A DNA stretch of 64,000 nt from Pseudoalteromonas sp. NC201 (GCF_002850255.1 NZ_CP022522.1:1983125-2047124); one strand, 5' to 3'; positions 37,747 to 49,748 are shown, counted from the stretch's first letter. The notes: a model not told the origin generated them from the sequence alone. Program-made: numbers and translations.

Positions 37747-38868
37747 TTAAGCATTTTCTAGTGCAGCGCGTGGGTCAACATATTCCATGTTGAAGCCTTC
37801 TGCCACTTCTTTACACGTTACTTGACCTTTCAGAACGTTTAGGCCGTCCATAAAGTGTTTGTCATTAAGTAGCGCTTGTTTGTAGCCTAAGTTTGCAAGC
37901 TTGATGATGTACGGAAGCGTTGCATTGTTAAGTGCAAACGTTGAAGTACGAGGTACAGCACCAGGCATGTTAGCTACACAGTAGTGAACTACGTCATCAA
38001 CAATGTATGTTGGATCTGCGTGTGTAGTCGCTTTAGAAGTAGCAATACAGCCGCCTTGGTCGATTGCAACGTCAACAATAGCAGCACCTGGCTTCATCGC
38101 TTTGATGTGCTCTGCAGTTACAAGCTTAGGAGCCGCTGCACCTGGAATTAGTACGCCACCGATCACAAGATCTGCTTCTAGTACGTGTTTTTCAAGTGCA
38201 TCAGCAGTTGAGTAGATAACTTTAGCTTGGCTACCAAACTGTGCATTTAAAGAACGTAGAACATCGATGTTACGGTCAAGAATAGTAACGTCTGCGCCTA
38301 GACCTACAGCCATTTGCGCTGCGTTACGACCAACCATACCACCGCCGATCACAACGACTTTAGCTGGTTCAACACCAGGCACGCCACCTAGCAGCATACC
38401 ACGGCCTTCACGCGACTTTTCAAGCGCTTGAGCACCAGCTTGAATTGACATACGACCAGCAACTTCTGACATTGGCGCTAGCAATGGAAGACCACCACGC
38501 GTATCAGTTACCGTTTCGTATGCAATACAGATAGCACCGCTCTTGATTAGATCTTCTGTTTGTGGAAGGTCTGGTGCTAGGTGAAGGTAAGTAAATAGGA
38601 TTTGGTCTTCACGTAACATGGCGCGCTCAACAGCTTGAGGCTCTTTTACTTTAACAATCATATCAGCAGTAGCAAAAACGTCTGCTGCAGTGTCTAAAAC
38701 TTTAGCACCAACTTGAACATAATCTTCGTCAGTAAAACCAATGCCGATACCAGCATTTGTTTCAACAACGACTTCGTGACCGTGATTGATTAGTTCACGA
38801 ACGCTCGCAGGAACCATACCTACGCGGTATTCGTGGTTTTTTATCTCTTTAGGTACACCAATAATCAT
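37747..38868 (-). CDS. ald: alanine dehydrogenase
   Basis: A 373-residue NAD-dependent enzyme interconverting L-alanine with pyruvate and ammonia. It starts [18 protein letters not shown]; Lys near 74 (VKVKEP) and His near 96 (YLHLAPD) are catalytic, and the Rossmann motif [20 protein letters not shown] lies near 171-190. Length fits the hexameric alanine dehydrogenases. It is divergent from lrp, whose product commonly regulates ald in gammaproteobacteria, so the 139-base gap 38869-39007 is probably the shared control region. Confidence 0.95.
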   Translation of the reverse strand: MIIGVPKEIKNHEYRVGMVPASVRELINHGHEVVVETNAGIGIGFTDEDYVQVGAKVLDTAADVFATADMIVKVKEPQAVERAMLREDQILFTYLHLAPDLPQTEDLIKSGAICIAYETVTDTRGGLPLLAPMSEVAGRMSIQAGAQALEKSREGRGMLLGGVPGVEPAKVVVIGGGMVGRNAAQMAVGLGADVTILDRNIDVLRSLNAQFGSQAKVIYSTADALEKHVLEADLVIGGVLIPGAAAPKLVTAEHIKAMKPGAAIVDVAIDQGGCIATSKATTHADPTYIVDDVVHYCVANMPGAVPRTSTFALNNATLPYIIKLANLGYKQALLNDKHFMDGLNVLKGQVTCKEVAEGFNMEYVDPRAALENA

Positions 38869-39007
38869 AATATTCGCCTCAAAATAAGAACGGGGTAAAA
38901 TTTTTGACTATTATATTTACCTATAGCCAGTGTGTCTCACTGTTTTAATATTTTAATGTAGTGATATACTCTGAATTAATGAGTCATTCAGGATAAAAAA
39001 CTACACT

Positions 39008-39487
39008 ATGTATCAACAACTAGACAGAATCGACAGAAAGATTTTAGTCGAACTTCAAAAAGATGGCAGAATTTCAAACGTAGAATTAGCCAAACGCATA
39101 GGATTGAGCGCTACGCCTTGCTTGGAGCGCGTTAAAAAGCTGGAACGGGAAGGATTTATTCGGGGTTATAAAGCCGTAGTCGATCCTGCTAAGCTTGGAC
39201 AGGGACTTTTAGTGTTTGTTGAAGTTACAGTGAATAAAAACTCGCCTGATGTATTCGATAGATTTAATCAAGCAGTAAAGCAGCATGACGAAATTATTGA
39301 ATGTCATCTTGTGTCCGGTAGTTTCGACTATCTATTGAAAACACGAGTGACTGACATGTCAGAATATCGAGGAGTATTAGGAGAAATTTTACTTAAACTG
39401 CCAAGTATCAGTGAAAGTCGCACTTTTGTGGTCATGGAAGAAGTAAAAGGAGAAGAAGGAGAAGTAATAAAACCTTGTGCACCTTGA
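39008..39487 (+). CDS. lrp: leucine-responsive regulatory protein Lrp
   Basis: A 159-residue global transcription regulator of the AsnC/Lrp family, close to E. coli Lrp (164). The HTH is residues 22-45 (ISNVELAKRIGLSATPCLER), followed by the RAM ligand-binding domain (LLVFVEVTVNKNSPDVFDRF, IIECHLVSGSFDYLLKTRV). It senses leucine and alanine and sets amino acid and nitrogen metabolism. The position divergent from ald supports a local role in alanine catabolism in addition to a global one. It lies before ftsK, as lrp-ftsK-lolA does in E. coli. Confidence 0.95.
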   Translation: MYQQLDRIDRKILVELQKDGRISNVELAKRIGLSATPCLERVKKLEREGFIRGYKAVVDPAKLGQGLLVFVEVTVNKNSPDVFDRFNQAVKQHDEIIECHLVSGSFDYLLKTRVTDMSEYRGVLGEILLKLPSISESRTFVVMEEVKGEEGEVIKPCAP

Positions 39488-39601
39488 GGTATTTCTTGGT
39501 AAGGTGTAAGTATATACAGCAATACTAACGCAAATCACTAATTTGCTGACGTTTTGGGCTTACATAGTCCAGAAAAGAAACAGAAAAAAGGTTTAATTAC
39601 A

Positions 39602-42211
39602 ATGCGCTTAAATGGTGTGCAACGCCTCTTAGAGACAGGTTTGATTGTAAGCACGGCTGCAGCAATATTTATGTTGTGTGCGTTGATAAGTTTCGACCCA
39701 GCAGACCCTGCTTGGACTCAATCCGGTGAGTACGTAAAAGTAAACAATATAACGGGTGCTGCCGGAGCTTGGCTGGCAGACATTATGCTGCTGAGTTTCG
39801 GGTGGCTGGCGTTTTTGATCCCCGCGGCGCTGCAGTTTCTTGGTTATCTACTGTTTAAAAAACCGCATAAGCTACTGCAACTCGATTACACCACGCTAGG
39901 TTTACGCCTTATTGGCGCAACATTGTTTATCACCTCTGCGAGTGCAATCAGCAGTATCAACTTTGATGATATCTATAATTTCTCATCTGGTGGGGTAGTA
40001 GGGGATGTGGTTGCAGGGGCCATGATGCCCGCCTTTAACTTTACCGGTACTTCTATACTGTTACTATGCTTTTTCTTTGCAGGAATGACGCTACTTACCG
40101 GTGTGTCTTGGGTTGAATTTGTTGATTATTTGGGTGAAAAGGTACTCGCCGGCTTTAGATGGTTACGCGATAGACTGACAGCAGAGCGCAATATAGAGCA
40201 AACGCAGTCAGTTTCACAGAAACCTGAGGCCGCTAGCACCAAAGCGGATAGAGTAGACAGTGAGACACCAATAATAGCTCCCGAGAAAAAAAATGATTAT
40301 GAGCAGGCTCTCCAGCAGCAAACCGATACTGAAACTGATATTGACTTCGATGCTGAAGAAGAACCTAGTGGACTTGGTAAATTAAAAGATAAATTGTTCC
40401 GCAAAACGAACACTGAATCTACACCTCAAACTTCGTCTGCACCGCACTCTGATCTACAAGAGAAGAAAGAACCGTCGGTGTTCGATGAGCTAGATGATAT
40501 CCTTGAGCAAGAAATCAACTTTTCAGCGATAGAGGATGAGCCACTGGATACTGTCGCGGCATTAAATGCCTTGGATGAAGCACCTGTGCACGAAACCAAA
40601 GTGGTTTCTCCGGCAAGGCCTCTTAAGCCTAAAGCACCTGAAAAGGCGGCCTATGGTTATCAGCCTCCACCAAGCGCAAAAGAGCAATTTGAAGCGCTTC
40701 TAGAGGCTCAGCCACCTGCAGAACCATTGCCTTCATTAGATTTGTTGGATAGGCCGGACAAGGCTAAGAATCCAATTTCGCAAGAAGAGTTAGATCAGGT
40801 TTCGCGGTTAGTTGAAACTAAACTATTAGACTTCAATGTCCAAGCACAGGTAGTTGGTGTGTATCCAGGCCCTGTCGTTACGCGCTTTGAGTTAGATCTC
40901 GCGCCGGGCATTAAAGTTGCTAAGATCACCGGTCTGGCAAAAGACTTAGCGCGTTCATTATCTGCAGTCTCAGTGCGCGTAGTTGAGGTTATCCCTGGCA
41001 AGACGTATGTGGGTTTAGAGTTGCCTAACAAACACCGCGAAATCGTACGTTTGTCCGAAGTGATAGATGCCCCTAAGTTTGAACAAAATCCATCTCCTTT
41101 GACTATGGTGCTTGGTAAAGATATCGCAGGCCAGCCGGTTGTTGCTGATTTAGCCAAAATGCCGCACCTGCTGGTGGCCGGAACAACCGGCTCTGGTAAG
41201 TCAGTGGGCGTTAATGTCATGATCTTAAGCTTGTTATATAAGTCGCCGCCAGAAGATGTGCGAATGATCATGATAGACCCGAAAATGCTTGAGCTTTCAG
41301 TCTACGAAGGTATCCCACATTTATTATGTGAAGTGGTTACTGATATGAAAGAGGCTGCAAACGCGCTACGCTGGTGTGTGGGGGAAATGGAACGCCGTTA
41401 CAAGCTGATGTCGGCACTCGGTGTCCGTAACCTTAAAGGTTACAATCAAAAGATTAAAGACGCCAAAGAAGCGGGTCATCCAATCTTAGATCCACTCTTT
41501 AAAGATACAGACGGTATGGCGGATGAACCACAAGAGCTAGATAAATTACCGAGTATCGTGGTTGTTATAGACGAATTTGCCGACATGATGATGATTGTTG
41601 GTAAAAAAGTAGAAGAGTTAATAGCACGTATTGCACAAAAAGCGCGAGCGGCCGGCATACATTTAGTGCTGGCAACACAGCGTCCATCAGTGGATGTCAT
41701 TACGGGTTTGATCAAAGCGAATATACCAACGCGAATGGCGTTCCAAGTATCAAGTAAGATTGATTCACGTACAATCTTAGACCAGCAAGGTGCAGAAAAC
41801 CTGTTGGGTATGGGTGACATGCTCTATCTGCCGCCAGGAACGAGTGTTCCGGTTCGTGTGCATGGCGCGTTTGTTGACGATCATGAAGTACATGCGGTAG
41901 TGAGTGACTGGAAAGCAAGAGGCAAACCAAACTACGTAGAAGAAATTCTATGCGGTGAAGCAACCGAGGATATTTTACTACCAGGCGAAGCACCGGAAGG
42001 TGGGGATGAAGAGTCTGACCCACTTTATGATGAAGCCGTTGGGTTTGTTATTGAAACAGGCAAAGTGTCTGTTTCGAGTGTACAACGTAAGTTAAGAGTT
42101 GGTTATAACCGTGCCGCTCGATTAGTTGAGCAAATGGAAATGTCGGGAGTGGTAAGTGCTCCTGGTCATAATGGTGCACGAGATGTATTGGTAAAAGGTG
42201 GAGCCAATTAA
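39602..42211 (+). CDS. ftsK: DNA translocase FtsK
   Basis: An 869-residue inner membrane division protein that moves DNA and activates XerCD at dif. Four TM segments lie in residues 8-170 ([20 protein letters not shown] first). An acidic, Pro-rich linker covers about 185-390. The motor has Walker [16 protein letters not shown] near 532, Walker [12 protein letters not shown] near 658, and the C-terminal gamma winged helix reading KOPS sites ([20 protein letters not shown] near 810-829). TTG 39554 is in frame upstream, but ATG 39602 ([14 protein letters not shown]) starts directly before TM1. Its stop overlaps lolA by one base. Confidence 0.96.
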   Translation: MRLNGVQRLLETGLIVSTAAAIFMLCALISFDPADPAWTQSGEYVKVNNITGAAGAWLADIMLLSFGWLAFLIPAALQFLGYLLFKKPHKLLQLDYTTLGLRLIGATLFITSASAISSINFDDIYNFSSGGVVGDVVAGAMMPAFNFTGTSILLLCFFFAGMTLLTGVSWVEFVDYLGEKVLAGFRWLRDRLTAERNIEQTQSVSQKPEAASTKADRVDSETPIIAPEKKNDYEQALQQQTDTETDIDFDAEEEPSGLGKLKDKLFRKTNTESTPQTSSAPHSDLQEKKEPSVFDELDDILEQEINFSAIEDEPLDTVAALNALDEAPVHETKVVSPARPLKPKAPEKAAYGYQPPPSAKEQFEALLEAQPPAEPLPSLDLLDRPDKAKNPISQEELDQVSRLVETKLLDFNVQAQVVGVYPGPVVTRFELDLAPGIKVAKITGLAKDLARSLSAVSVRVVEVIPGKTYVGLELPNKHREIVRLSEVIDAPKFEQNPSPLTMVLGKDIAGQPVVADLAKMPHLLVAGTTGSGKSVGVNVMILSLLYKSPPEDVRMIMIDPKMLELSVYEGIPHLLCEVVTDMKEAANALRWCVGEMERRYKLMSALGVRNLKGYNQKIKDAKEAGHPILDPLFKDTDGMADEPQELDKLPSIVVVIDEFADMMMIVGKKVEELIARIAQKARAAGIHLVLATQRPSVDVITGLIKANIPTRMAFQVSSKIDSRTILDQQGAENLLGMGDMLYLPPGTSVPVRVHGAFVDDHEVHAVVSDWKARGKPNYVEEILCGEATEDILLPGEAPEGGDEESDPLYDEAVGFVIETGKVSVSSVQRKLRVGYNRAARLVEQMEMSGVVSAPGHNGARDVLVKGGAN

Positions 42212-42849
42212 TGAAAAAATTTAAGCAAATTGCGTTGCTAACGGTATTATCAAACCTCCTTATTCGGCCTGTGTGGGCTGATGAGGCAGCGATGCAAAGT
42301 CTAAAAGGAAGACTGGCTGAATTAACCAGTTTTCAAGGTAAGTTTGAGCAAATCGTTAAAGATCAAGAAGGCAATGAGTTGCAAACCGGCGAAGGGGCGA
42401 TAACCTTAGCGCAACCACTAAAAATCCGTTGGCAACAAGAGATGCCGGATGACACTTTATTTGTATCAAGCGGAGCAACAACCTATTACTACGATACGTT
42501 TGCTGAGCAAGTGACCATCCTAGATACGACTAAACTTATTGATACTACGCCATTTGTGCTACTTACGACACAAGAGGACAGTCAATGGCTGAAGTACAAC
42601 GTAGCACTTACCGGTCAAGAATATCTAATCACGCCAAAAAACAAAGTAGACTCGCAGGTTGAGCAATTAACACTGCGTTTTGATGACAAAAACGATGGTT
42701 TAGCACTATTGAAAGTGAACGATATTTCAGGTCAAGTCTCTACGTTTAGCTTTAAGGAAAGCAAAGTCAATGCGCCAATAAAAGAGAGTTTGTTTGAGTT
42801 TACAATTCCACAAGGAGTGGTCGTAGACGACCAAAGAGGCAGTGACTAG
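42211..42849 (+). CDS. lolA: outer membrane lipoprotein carrier protein LolA
   Basis: A 212-residue periplasmic chaperone that carries lipoproteins from LolCDE to LolB. The signal peptide is residues 1-23 (ending RPVWADE). The mature domain has [20 protein letters not shown] near 29-48 and [20 protein letters not shown] near 69-88, typical of LolA. It is coupled to ftsK (TAATG) and overlaps rarA by eight bases. The order lrp-ftsK-lolA-rarA-serS is conserved with E. coli. Confidence 0.94.
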   Translation: MKKFKQIALLTVLSNLLIRPVWADEAAMQSLKGRLAELTSFQGKFEQIVKDQEGNELQTGEGAITLAQPLKIRWQQEMPDDTLFVSSGATTYYYDTFAEQVTILDTTKLIDTTPFVLLTTQEDSQWLKYNVALTGQEYLITPKNKVDSQVEQLTLRFDDKNDGLALLKVNDISGQVSTFSFKESKVNAPIKESLFEFTIPQGVVVDDQRGSD

Positions 42850-44182
42850 TTTAGGGTTTGATTTTACACCAGATGTACGACCGTTGGCCGCAAGAATGCG
42901 GCCAACCTCGTTAGAGCATTATGTTGGGCAGAGTCATATTTTGTCCAAAGGCTCTGTACTTTATCGTGCGATTGAATCTGGACGCTGTCATAGCCTGATC
43001 CTTTGGGGGCCACCCGGAGTGGGTAAAACCACCCTTGCTGAGATCATTGCCAACTATGCGGATGCAGAGCTTATCAAGCTTTCCGCTGTCAGTGCAGGAA
43101 TTAAAGAGGTTCGTGAAGCGGTCGTCGATGCTAAAAACCGATTAGCTCAATTTGGTAGACGTACGCTGTTATTTGTTGATGAAGTACATCGCTTTAACAA
43201 ATCCCAGCAAGACGGATTTTTACCTCACATTGAAGATGGCACCTTTATTTTTATTGGCGCGACCACTGAAAACCCTTCTTTTGCACTGAATAACGCGATC
43301 TTGTCCCGCGCGCGTGTTTATACCTTACAATCGCTTGTAGAGGACGAACTAGGTCAAGTACTTAAAGACGCGTTGTCACGAGATGAACAGCTGTCGAAAT
43401 TAGCCATCACCATTGATGACAGCGCACTTAAACTCATTGCCAAAGCCGCTTCGGGAGATGCGAGAAAGGCGCTTAATCTACTGGAGCAGGCGGTTGACTT
43501 AAGTTTTGAGCCAAATTCAAACACTCATTTGGTGAATGAACTTGTACTAAAACAAGTGTTGCCCAGCCAATTATCAAGTTATGATAATAAGGGCGACTTA
43601 TATTATGACCTAATCTCAGCGTTTCATAAGTCAGTTCGCGGCAGCGCACCAGATGCAGCGCTCTATTGGTATTGCAAGATATTAGCAGGCGGAGGCGATC
43701 CGCTCTATGTTGCAAGGCGATTGCTTGCGATCGCCACGGAAGATATCGGCAATGCAGACCCAAGAGCGATGCAAGTTGCGTTAAATGCTTGGGATATATT
43801 TCATCGTGTTGGGCCAAGCGAAGGAGAGCGTGCGATAGCACAGGCAACGCTTTATCTTGCGAGTGCGCCAAAAAGTAACGCGGTCTACATGGCGTTCAAT
43901 CAAGCTAAACGCGATGCTGTAAGTGATCCGAATTACCCCGTACCTGAACATCTCAGAAATGCACCGACAAAACTAATGAAAGAGCTCGGTTTTGGCGAAG
44001 AATACCGTTATGCACATAATGAACCTGGCGCCTTTGCCGCAGGAGAAAATTACTTTCCAGAAGCCATTCAAGAGCGACAATACTATCATCCGACAGATCG
44101 GGGACTTGAGAAACAAATAGCCGACAAGCTCAACTATCTACAGACGCAAAATGCGCAAAGTAGCACCAAGAGGTACAAGTAG
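42842..44182 (+). CDS. rarA: replication-associated recombination protein RarA
   Basis: A 446-residue clamp-loader-like AAA+ ATPase acting at stalled forks. It has Walker [17 protein letters not shown] near residue 56, Walker B and sensor [20 protein letters not shown] near 107 and the sensor-1 [15 protein letters not shown] near 140; the C-terminal tetramerisation domain ([20 protein letters not shown]) is complete. The GTG at 42842 starts eight bases before the lolA stop, giving translational coupling. Length matches E. coli RarA (447). Confidence 0.95.
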   Translation: MTSLGFDFTPDVRPLAARMRPTSLEHYVGQSHILSKGSVLYRAIESGRCHSLILWGPPGVGKTTLAEIIANYADAELIKLSAVSAGIKEVREAVVDAKNRLAQFGRRTLLFVDEVHRFNKSQQDGFLPHIEDGTFIFIGATTENPSFALNNAILSRARVYTLQSLVEDELGQVLKDALSRDEQLSKLAITIDDSALKLIAKAASGDARKALNLLEQAVDLSFEPNSNTHLVNELVLKQVLPSQLSSYDNKGDLYYDLISAFHKSVRGSAPDAALYWYCKILAGGGDPLYVARRLLAIATEDIGNADPRAMQVALNAWDIFHRVGPSEGERAIAQATLYLASAPKSNAVYMAFNQAKRDAVSDPNYPVPEHLRNAPTKLMKELGFGEEYRYAHNEPGAFAAGENYFPEAIQERQYYHPTDRGLEKQIADKLNYLQTQNAQSSTKRYK

Positions 44183-44184
44183 CG

Positions 44185-45868
<1,684 letters not shown>

Positions 45869-46356
45869 GATAGTACTGCTTAATTGAGCTTTGCTCGATT
45901 TAAAAACTCAAGTTATTGAAAAGAGGTTGGATTCGTCCAGCCTCTTTTTATTACTATATTATGAATGTTTTTTTACAGAGAAAAATAGAAAAACAAGATC
46001 GTCAACCAACAATTTAAGTCTTGAATATCTAGGTATCTATATAAAAGTAAAATAAATATGCTTTTTGTGCTCAGCTGTACAAGAATTACATTTCTGATCA
46101 TTGCATGACTCGCTGAGATGTGATTTATTGAAGGTATGGGTTTGGCCAAATCTCATCGGTAAGTAGCACATCTGTATGAAATACGATGTCGCTCGTGTTT
46201 AACTTTTCTCAATAAAATCTTTAATTTAAATTGTTAGTACGAATTGTCATTATATCGCAAGTCAATATCTTCGTTTTGAATGACGTTCGCTCAAGTTTGA
46301 ACTACACAGTATTAGAAACGCTAATGCTGATCGAGAAAAAGGTGAGGATATTACCT
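45869..46356. other. intergenic region between serS and rmf
   Basis: 488 bases. After the serS terminator there are about 400 AT-rich bases before rmf. Nothing in it looks like a gene, repeat or known RNA family. Expression of rmf is classically ppGpp-dependent, so this long leader may hold its promoter, but I cannot mark it. Confidence 0.55.
45920..45949 (+). terminator. terminator after serS
   Basis: AAGAGGTTGGA and TCCAGCCTCTT form an 11-bp stem with one G-T wobble around a TTCG tetraloop, followed by TTT. Confidence 0.85.
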
Positions 46357-46527
46357 ATGAAGAGACAGAAAAGAGACCGTTTAGAAAGAGCACATTCACA
46401 AGGATTTAAGGCAGGATTAGCCGGTCGGTCGAAAGAAAATTGTCCCTATCAACAAGTAGAACACAGATCAGAATGGTTAGGCGGATGGCGAGAAGCGATG
46501 GATAATCGCAACATCTTTAAAACCTGA
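46357..46527 (+). CDS. rmf: ribosome modulation factor
   Basis: A 56-residue basic protein (MKRQKRDRLERAHSQGFKAG, then CPYQQVEHRSEWLGGWREA) that dimerises 70S ribosomes into inactive 100S particles in stationary phase. It is nearly the same length as E. coli RMF (55) and matches it throughout. The frame runs 42 codons upstream, but GAGGATATTACCT precedes ATG 46357, where the conserved protein starts. It is monocistronic and has its own strong terminator. fabA converges on it, as in E. coli, where rmf and fabA are neighbours. Confidence 0.94.
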   Translation: MKRQKRDRLERAHSQGFKAGLAGRSKENCPYQQVEHRSEWLGGWREAMDNRNIFKT

Positions 46528-46544
46528 TACCGAATTTTAGGAGA

Positions 46545-46576
46545 ACAAAGCCCCAGATGGGGCTTTGTGTGTTTTT
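46545..46576 (+). terminator. terminator after rmf
   Basis: ACAAAGCCCC and GGGGCTTTGT are perfect 10-base arms around AGAT, followed by GTGTTTTT. It may also serve fabA from the other side. Confidence 0.85.
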
Positions 46577-46605
46577 AAAGCTATAAAACGATAACAGCGA
46601 AAAAG

Positions 46606-47121
46606 TTAAAATGCGCTGGTATCTTGGAAAAGACCTACTTTCAAATCTTTTGCTTCATAAATCACGCGACCATCAACTTCGACGATACCATCCGCTAGAC
46701 CCATAAATAGCTTACGTTTGATAACGCGCTTCATTTCAATGCGATAAGTTACCTTTTTAGCAGTCGGTAAGATTTGACCCGTAAACTTCACTTCGCCCAC
46801 ACCGAGTGCACGACCAAGACCTGGACCACCAGACCAACCAAGGAAGAAGCCTACCAATTGCCACATCGCATCCAAACCTAAACAACCAGGCATTACTGGA
46901 TCACCTTTAAAATGGCAGTCGAAGAACCACAGATCAGGGTTGATATCGAGTTCAGCAATAATTTGACCTTTACCATGCTCACCACCGTCATCATTAATTT
47001 GAACGATGCGATCCATCATTAGCATGTTGTCGCTAGGTAGGCGACAGTTGCCTTCACCAAACATTTCTCCGCGACCACATAAAATAAGTTCTTCTTTTGT
47101 ATAGCTGTTCTTCGGTTCCAT
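46606..47121 (-). CDS. fabA: 3-hydroxydecanoyl-ACP dehydratase/isomerase FabA
   Basis: A 171-residue hotdog enzyme that dehydrates 3-hydroxydecanoyl-ACP and isomerises the product to cis-3-decenoyl-ACP, the entry to unsaturated fatty acids. The active-site His is in [12 protein letters not shown] near residue 70, and Asp is in [12 protein letters not shown] near 84. The frame extends 20 codons further through a palindromic operator, but ATG 47121 ([20 protein letters not shown]) is the E. coli-like start. The 24-base palindrome at 47155-47178 lies 33 bases upstream. Confidence 0.96.
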   Translation of the reverse strand: MEPKNSYTKEELILCGRGEMFGEGNCRLPSDNMLMMDRIVQINDDGGEHGKGQIIAELDINPDLWFFDCHFKGDPVMPGCLGLDAMWQLVGFFLGWSGGPGLGRALGVGEVKFTGQILPTAKKVTYRIEMKRVIKRKLFMGLADGIVEVDGRVIYEAKDLKVGLFQDTSAF

Positions 47122-47154
47122 AAATCTTCTTCTTAGCTTGCAAATTGACGCTAC

Positions 47155-47178
47155 TTTAGCGTACAGATGTACGCTAAA
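47155..47178. promoter_or_regulatory. FabR-type operator of fabA
   Basis: TTTAGCGTACA and TGTACGCTAAA are perfect 11-base arms around GA. AGCGTACA...TGTACGCT matches the FabR (YijC) operator known upstream of fabA and fabB in gammaproteobacteria. FabR represses unsaturated fatty acid synthesis when enough unsaturated acyl-CoA/ACP is present. Confidence 0.85.
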
Positions 47179-47361
47179 CAACTCCGAACAGTTAAAAAGC
47201 GTACGGAGACTTGTAAATTTTGCGCTAAAGATATGTCTATTTGATTAAATTTCAAAAAATTGAAGAGATTAAATGCAAATCAGTTCCAATTAGGGGCGAT
47301 TTATAATGTGAAAATCATTATAATCGGGGATGATTTTTTAGCAGGCTATTTTGGGTGATCT

Positions 47362-48216
47362 ATGATCCTTTTTGTTGACTCTTTGACCGTAATTGATTTT
47401 TCGTACCTTTGCCCACGTCGTGGTGCGGTAGGTGAAAGTTGGATCACCGATATTGTGCTGCATGGTGACTTAAACGAAGAGTCTATGGTGTTAGACTTTG
47501 CAAAAGTTAAAAAGCAAATCAAACGTATTATCGACGAAAAGCTGGACCACAAATTAGCGGTACCCAGCGTGCTTGCGTGTAATGCAAAACACAGTGAAGG
47601 ACGATTTGAATTTGATATGCAATTTGATGGAAATCACTTAGCCATGAATGCACCGGAGGAAGCGGTGTGTGTAGTGGAAGGGGATGAAATCAATGAAGCC
47701 AATGCAATCGCTTACCTTAAGTCTGTTATTATGCCGCATATGCCTGAAAACGTGAAAGATTTAGATATAACACTGCGTCCAGAGGCCGCAACAGGCTTCT
47801 ATTATCACTATAGCCATGGCTTAAAGAAACACGATGGTAACTGTCAGCGTATTATTCATGGTCATCGTTCATTGATTGGTGTGAAGCTAAATGATATCAG
47901 CATGCCTAGATTACAAAAGCAATGGGCGGATAGATGGCAAGATATTTATCTTGGCAGCGAAGAAGACTTGATTGATCCTAGTTTGCTTCAGTATATAATC
48001 GCTCAAGATAAAGATTATGCGTTCGCGTATACCTCGTCGCAGGGATATTTTGAGTTGGCGATCAGCAAATCACGTTGCGATATATTACCTTGCGATACAA
48101 CAGTTGAATGTATTGCGGACTATCTTGCAGGCCAAATAAAGCTGCAAAATCCACATGATAAGGTTGAAGTAAGAGCATACGAAGGGGTTGGAAAAGGAGC
48201 GATTGCGTATGCTTAA
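47362..48216 (+). CDS. double-domain 6-carboxy-tetrahydropterin synthase-like protein
   Basis: A 284-residue fusion of two PTPS/QueD-like domains. The N-terminal domain keeps DF (residues 45-46) and LDH (61-63) but lacks the zinc histidines (FSYL and GESW where FSAAH and HGHN are usual). The C-terminal domain has H152, C161, H166 and H168 (HDGNCQRIIHGHRS), the zinc set and catalytic Cys, and a PTPS-like Cys-Asp-Thr-Thr-Val-Glu near the end. The two halves together would supply one complete active site. Family members of this form exist in Shewanella and Vibrio; the substrate is not known to me. It overlaps the M23 peptidase gene by eight bases. Confidence 0.75.
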   Translation: MILFVDSLTVIDFSYLCPRRGAVGESWITDIVLHGDLNEESMVLDFAKVKKQIKRIIDEKLDHKLAVPSVLACNAKHSEGRFEFDMQFDGNHLAMNAPEEAVCVVEGDEINEANAIAYLKSVIMPHMPENVKDLDITLRPEAATGFYYHYSHGLKKHDGNCQRIIHGHRSLIGVKLNDISMPRLQKQWADRWQDIYLGSEEDLIDPSLLQYIIAQDKDYAFAYTSSQGYFELAISKSRCDILPCDTTVECIADYLAGQIKLQNPHDKVEVRAYEGVGKGAIAYA

Positions 48217-49033
48217 ACGTGCAATTGTTATATTGCTTGCGAGCACCACATTATTTGCTGAGGCGCTTGAATTAAAAGGTAACCTGACACAAGGTGGCTT
48301 GGTTGTCGGCAAGCTTGAAAATGCAACTGAGATAAAGCTAAACGAGACAGAATTGAAACGCTCTAAAGATGGCTATTTCGTGTTTGGTTTTGGCCGTGAT
48401 GCCGAACTTAACCACATCTTGAGTTGGCAATCTGATGATGGTCAAAAGCATCGCCAAGCGATAGTGATCACGAAAAGAGATTATGATATAGACAAGATCA
48501 CGGGGGTGGCGAAAAAGTATGTTTCGCCACCAGAGTCGGTGCTAAAACGCATACGTGAAGAAGCACAAGCTGTGTCAAAAGCAAGACAAGGCAATTCGGA
48601 TTTATTATTCTTTAAAGACCCTGTTTTCAGACCTGCGAAGGGCCGTATTTCAGGTGTTTATGGTAGCCAAAGGTATTTTAATGGTGAGCCAAAACGACCA
48701 CATTTTGGATTGGATATCGCAAATAAAACGGGTGAGCCGGTCTTAGCGCCGGTATCGGGTAAAGTGGTGTTTGCAAATCCAGATCTTTATTACAGTGGCG
48801 GCACTTTGATTATCGATCACGGTCACGGCATTACCTCTACGTATATCCACCTTAGTAAACTGGATGTTAAGGTTGGCGATACGGTAAAAACAGGCGATAA
48901 AATCGCTGAAATTGGCGCGACGGGCAGGGTAACTGGCCCGCATTTGGATTGGCGCTTTAATTGGTTCGGGGAACGACTCGATCCAGCTCTACTTATGAAA
49001 GATACACTAGCGGATAAAGCAGTAAAAAAATGA
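48209..49033 (+). CDS. M23 family metallopeptidase, exported
   Basis: A 274-residue protein with signal peptide MLKRAIVILLASTTLFAEA and a C-terminal LytM/M23 domain (from about 145) that probably cleaves peptidoglycan cross-links. Zinc ligands are H and D in RPHFGLDIAN near 169-175, and a later His in ATGRVTGPHLDWRFNWFG near 243; the usual HxH pair reads HLD here, so the third ligand is changed or shifted. The N-terminal part holds a beta-rich domain (LKGNLTQGGLVVGKLENATE). The gene starts inside the pterin synthase gene and overlaps the thioesterase gene by four bases (ATGA). Confidence 0.85.
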   Translation: MLKRAIVILLASTTLFAEALELKGNLTQGGLVVGKLENATEIKLNETELKRSKDGYFVFGFGRDAELNHILSWQSDDGQKHRQAIVITKRDYDIDKITGVAKKYVSPPESVLKRIREEAQAVSKARQGNSDLLFFKDPVFRPAKGRISGVYGSQRYFNGEPKRPHFGLDIANKTGEPVLAPVSGKVVFANPDLYYSGGTLIIDHGHGITSTYIHLSKLDVKVGDTVKTGDKIAEIGATGRVTGPHLDWRFNWFGERLDPALLMKDTLADKAVKK

Positions 49034-49464
49034 CAGACGAACAAAGACAAGCCATTGTTGAGCAACGCATCAAAAGCTCAATCACACATGTAACAAAGAC
49101 CGTTTTCCCAGGCCGAACAAACCACCATAACACTTTATTTGGTGGTGACGCACTGGCTTGGATGGACGAAGTTGCCTTTATTGCTGCAACGCGTTTTTGC
49201 CGCAAACCTTTGGTGACTATCTCTTCAGACAGAGTTGATTTCAAAGAGGCAATTCCTGCAGGTACTTTCGCAGAATTAGTATCGAAGGTAGTGCATGTTG
49301 GTAATACCAGCTTAAAGGTTGATGTTGAAATCTATCTTGAAAGAATGCACAAAGATGATAAACACTTAGCAATTACAGGTAGTTTTACCTTTGTTGCCGT
49401 GGATGACAATCATAGGCCAACTCCTGTTGTTTGTGACAAAATGCTAAACGGCTTTGATAGCTAG
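49030..49464 (+). CDS. acyl-CoA thioesterase, hotdog fold
   Basis: A 144-residue cytoplasmic hydrolase of the YciA/acyl-CoA hydrolase type with the helix and active-site segment HHNTLFGGDALAWMDEVAFI near residues 33-52 and strands ISSDRVDFKEAIPAGTFAEL. It resembles the partial thioesterase at the left window edge but is a separate paralogue. It overlaps the M23 gene by four bases, so the three genes 47362-49464 form an operon of otherwise unrelated functions. A hairpin follows. Substrate length is not predictable. Confidence 0.85.
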   Translation: MTDEQRQAIVEQRIKSSITHVTKTVFPGRTNHHNTLFGGDALAWMDEVAFIAATRFCRKPLVTISSDRVDFKEAIPAGTFAELVSKVVHVGNTSLKVDVEIYLERMHKDDKHLAITGSFTFVAVDDNHRPTPVVCDKMLNGFDS

Positions 49465-49501
49465 TTTTTCGCTAAGATTTTATTTTTAAAATCTCTAAAG
49501 C

Positions 49502-49527
49502 AAATATAGGGCTAAGCCCTATATTTT
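49502..49527. terminator. hairpin terminator after thioesterase
   Basis: AAATATAGGGC (49502-49512) and GCCCTATATTT (49516-49526) form an 11-bp stem with a 3-base loop; it ends in TTTT. Confidence 0.65.
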
Positions 49528-49686
49528 ACCGACCCATAAGAACACATCATACAAAATTGTAAAATTGCTACTCATCAAGAACCGCTAAAACTCATTTACG
49601 ATAATTAATCGAGCCATTATTTGTTATTTCTAAGTTGAATCTCTTTCGTTCAGAGGACAAATGAGTCATTTTTTACTCATAATTTT

Positions 49687-49715
49687 TTGACAGTCAAAAA
49701 GCCAAAGACCATACT
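49687..49715 (+). promoter_or_regulatory. sigma70-type promoter for receiver-CheC-kinase operon
   Basis: TTGACA (49687-49692), 17-base spacer, CATACT (49710-49715). It lies 34 bases before the receiver gene start and is close to consensus. Confidence 0.5.
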
Positions 49716-49748
49716 TTTTACCAATATAGTGAAATAGGAGTGGTGCTC

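Noticed and set aside
44100..44184. Fluoride riboswitch before crcB
   Set aside because: The region is coding sequence of rarA with no fitting fold, and crcB follows with a two-base gap.
47311..47337. AAAATCAT...ATGATTTT inverted repeat before the pterin synthase gene as a Fur box
   Set aside because: The 8-base arms are 11 bases apart and do not follow the GATAAT hexamer pattern of Fur boxes; it may be part of a promoter.
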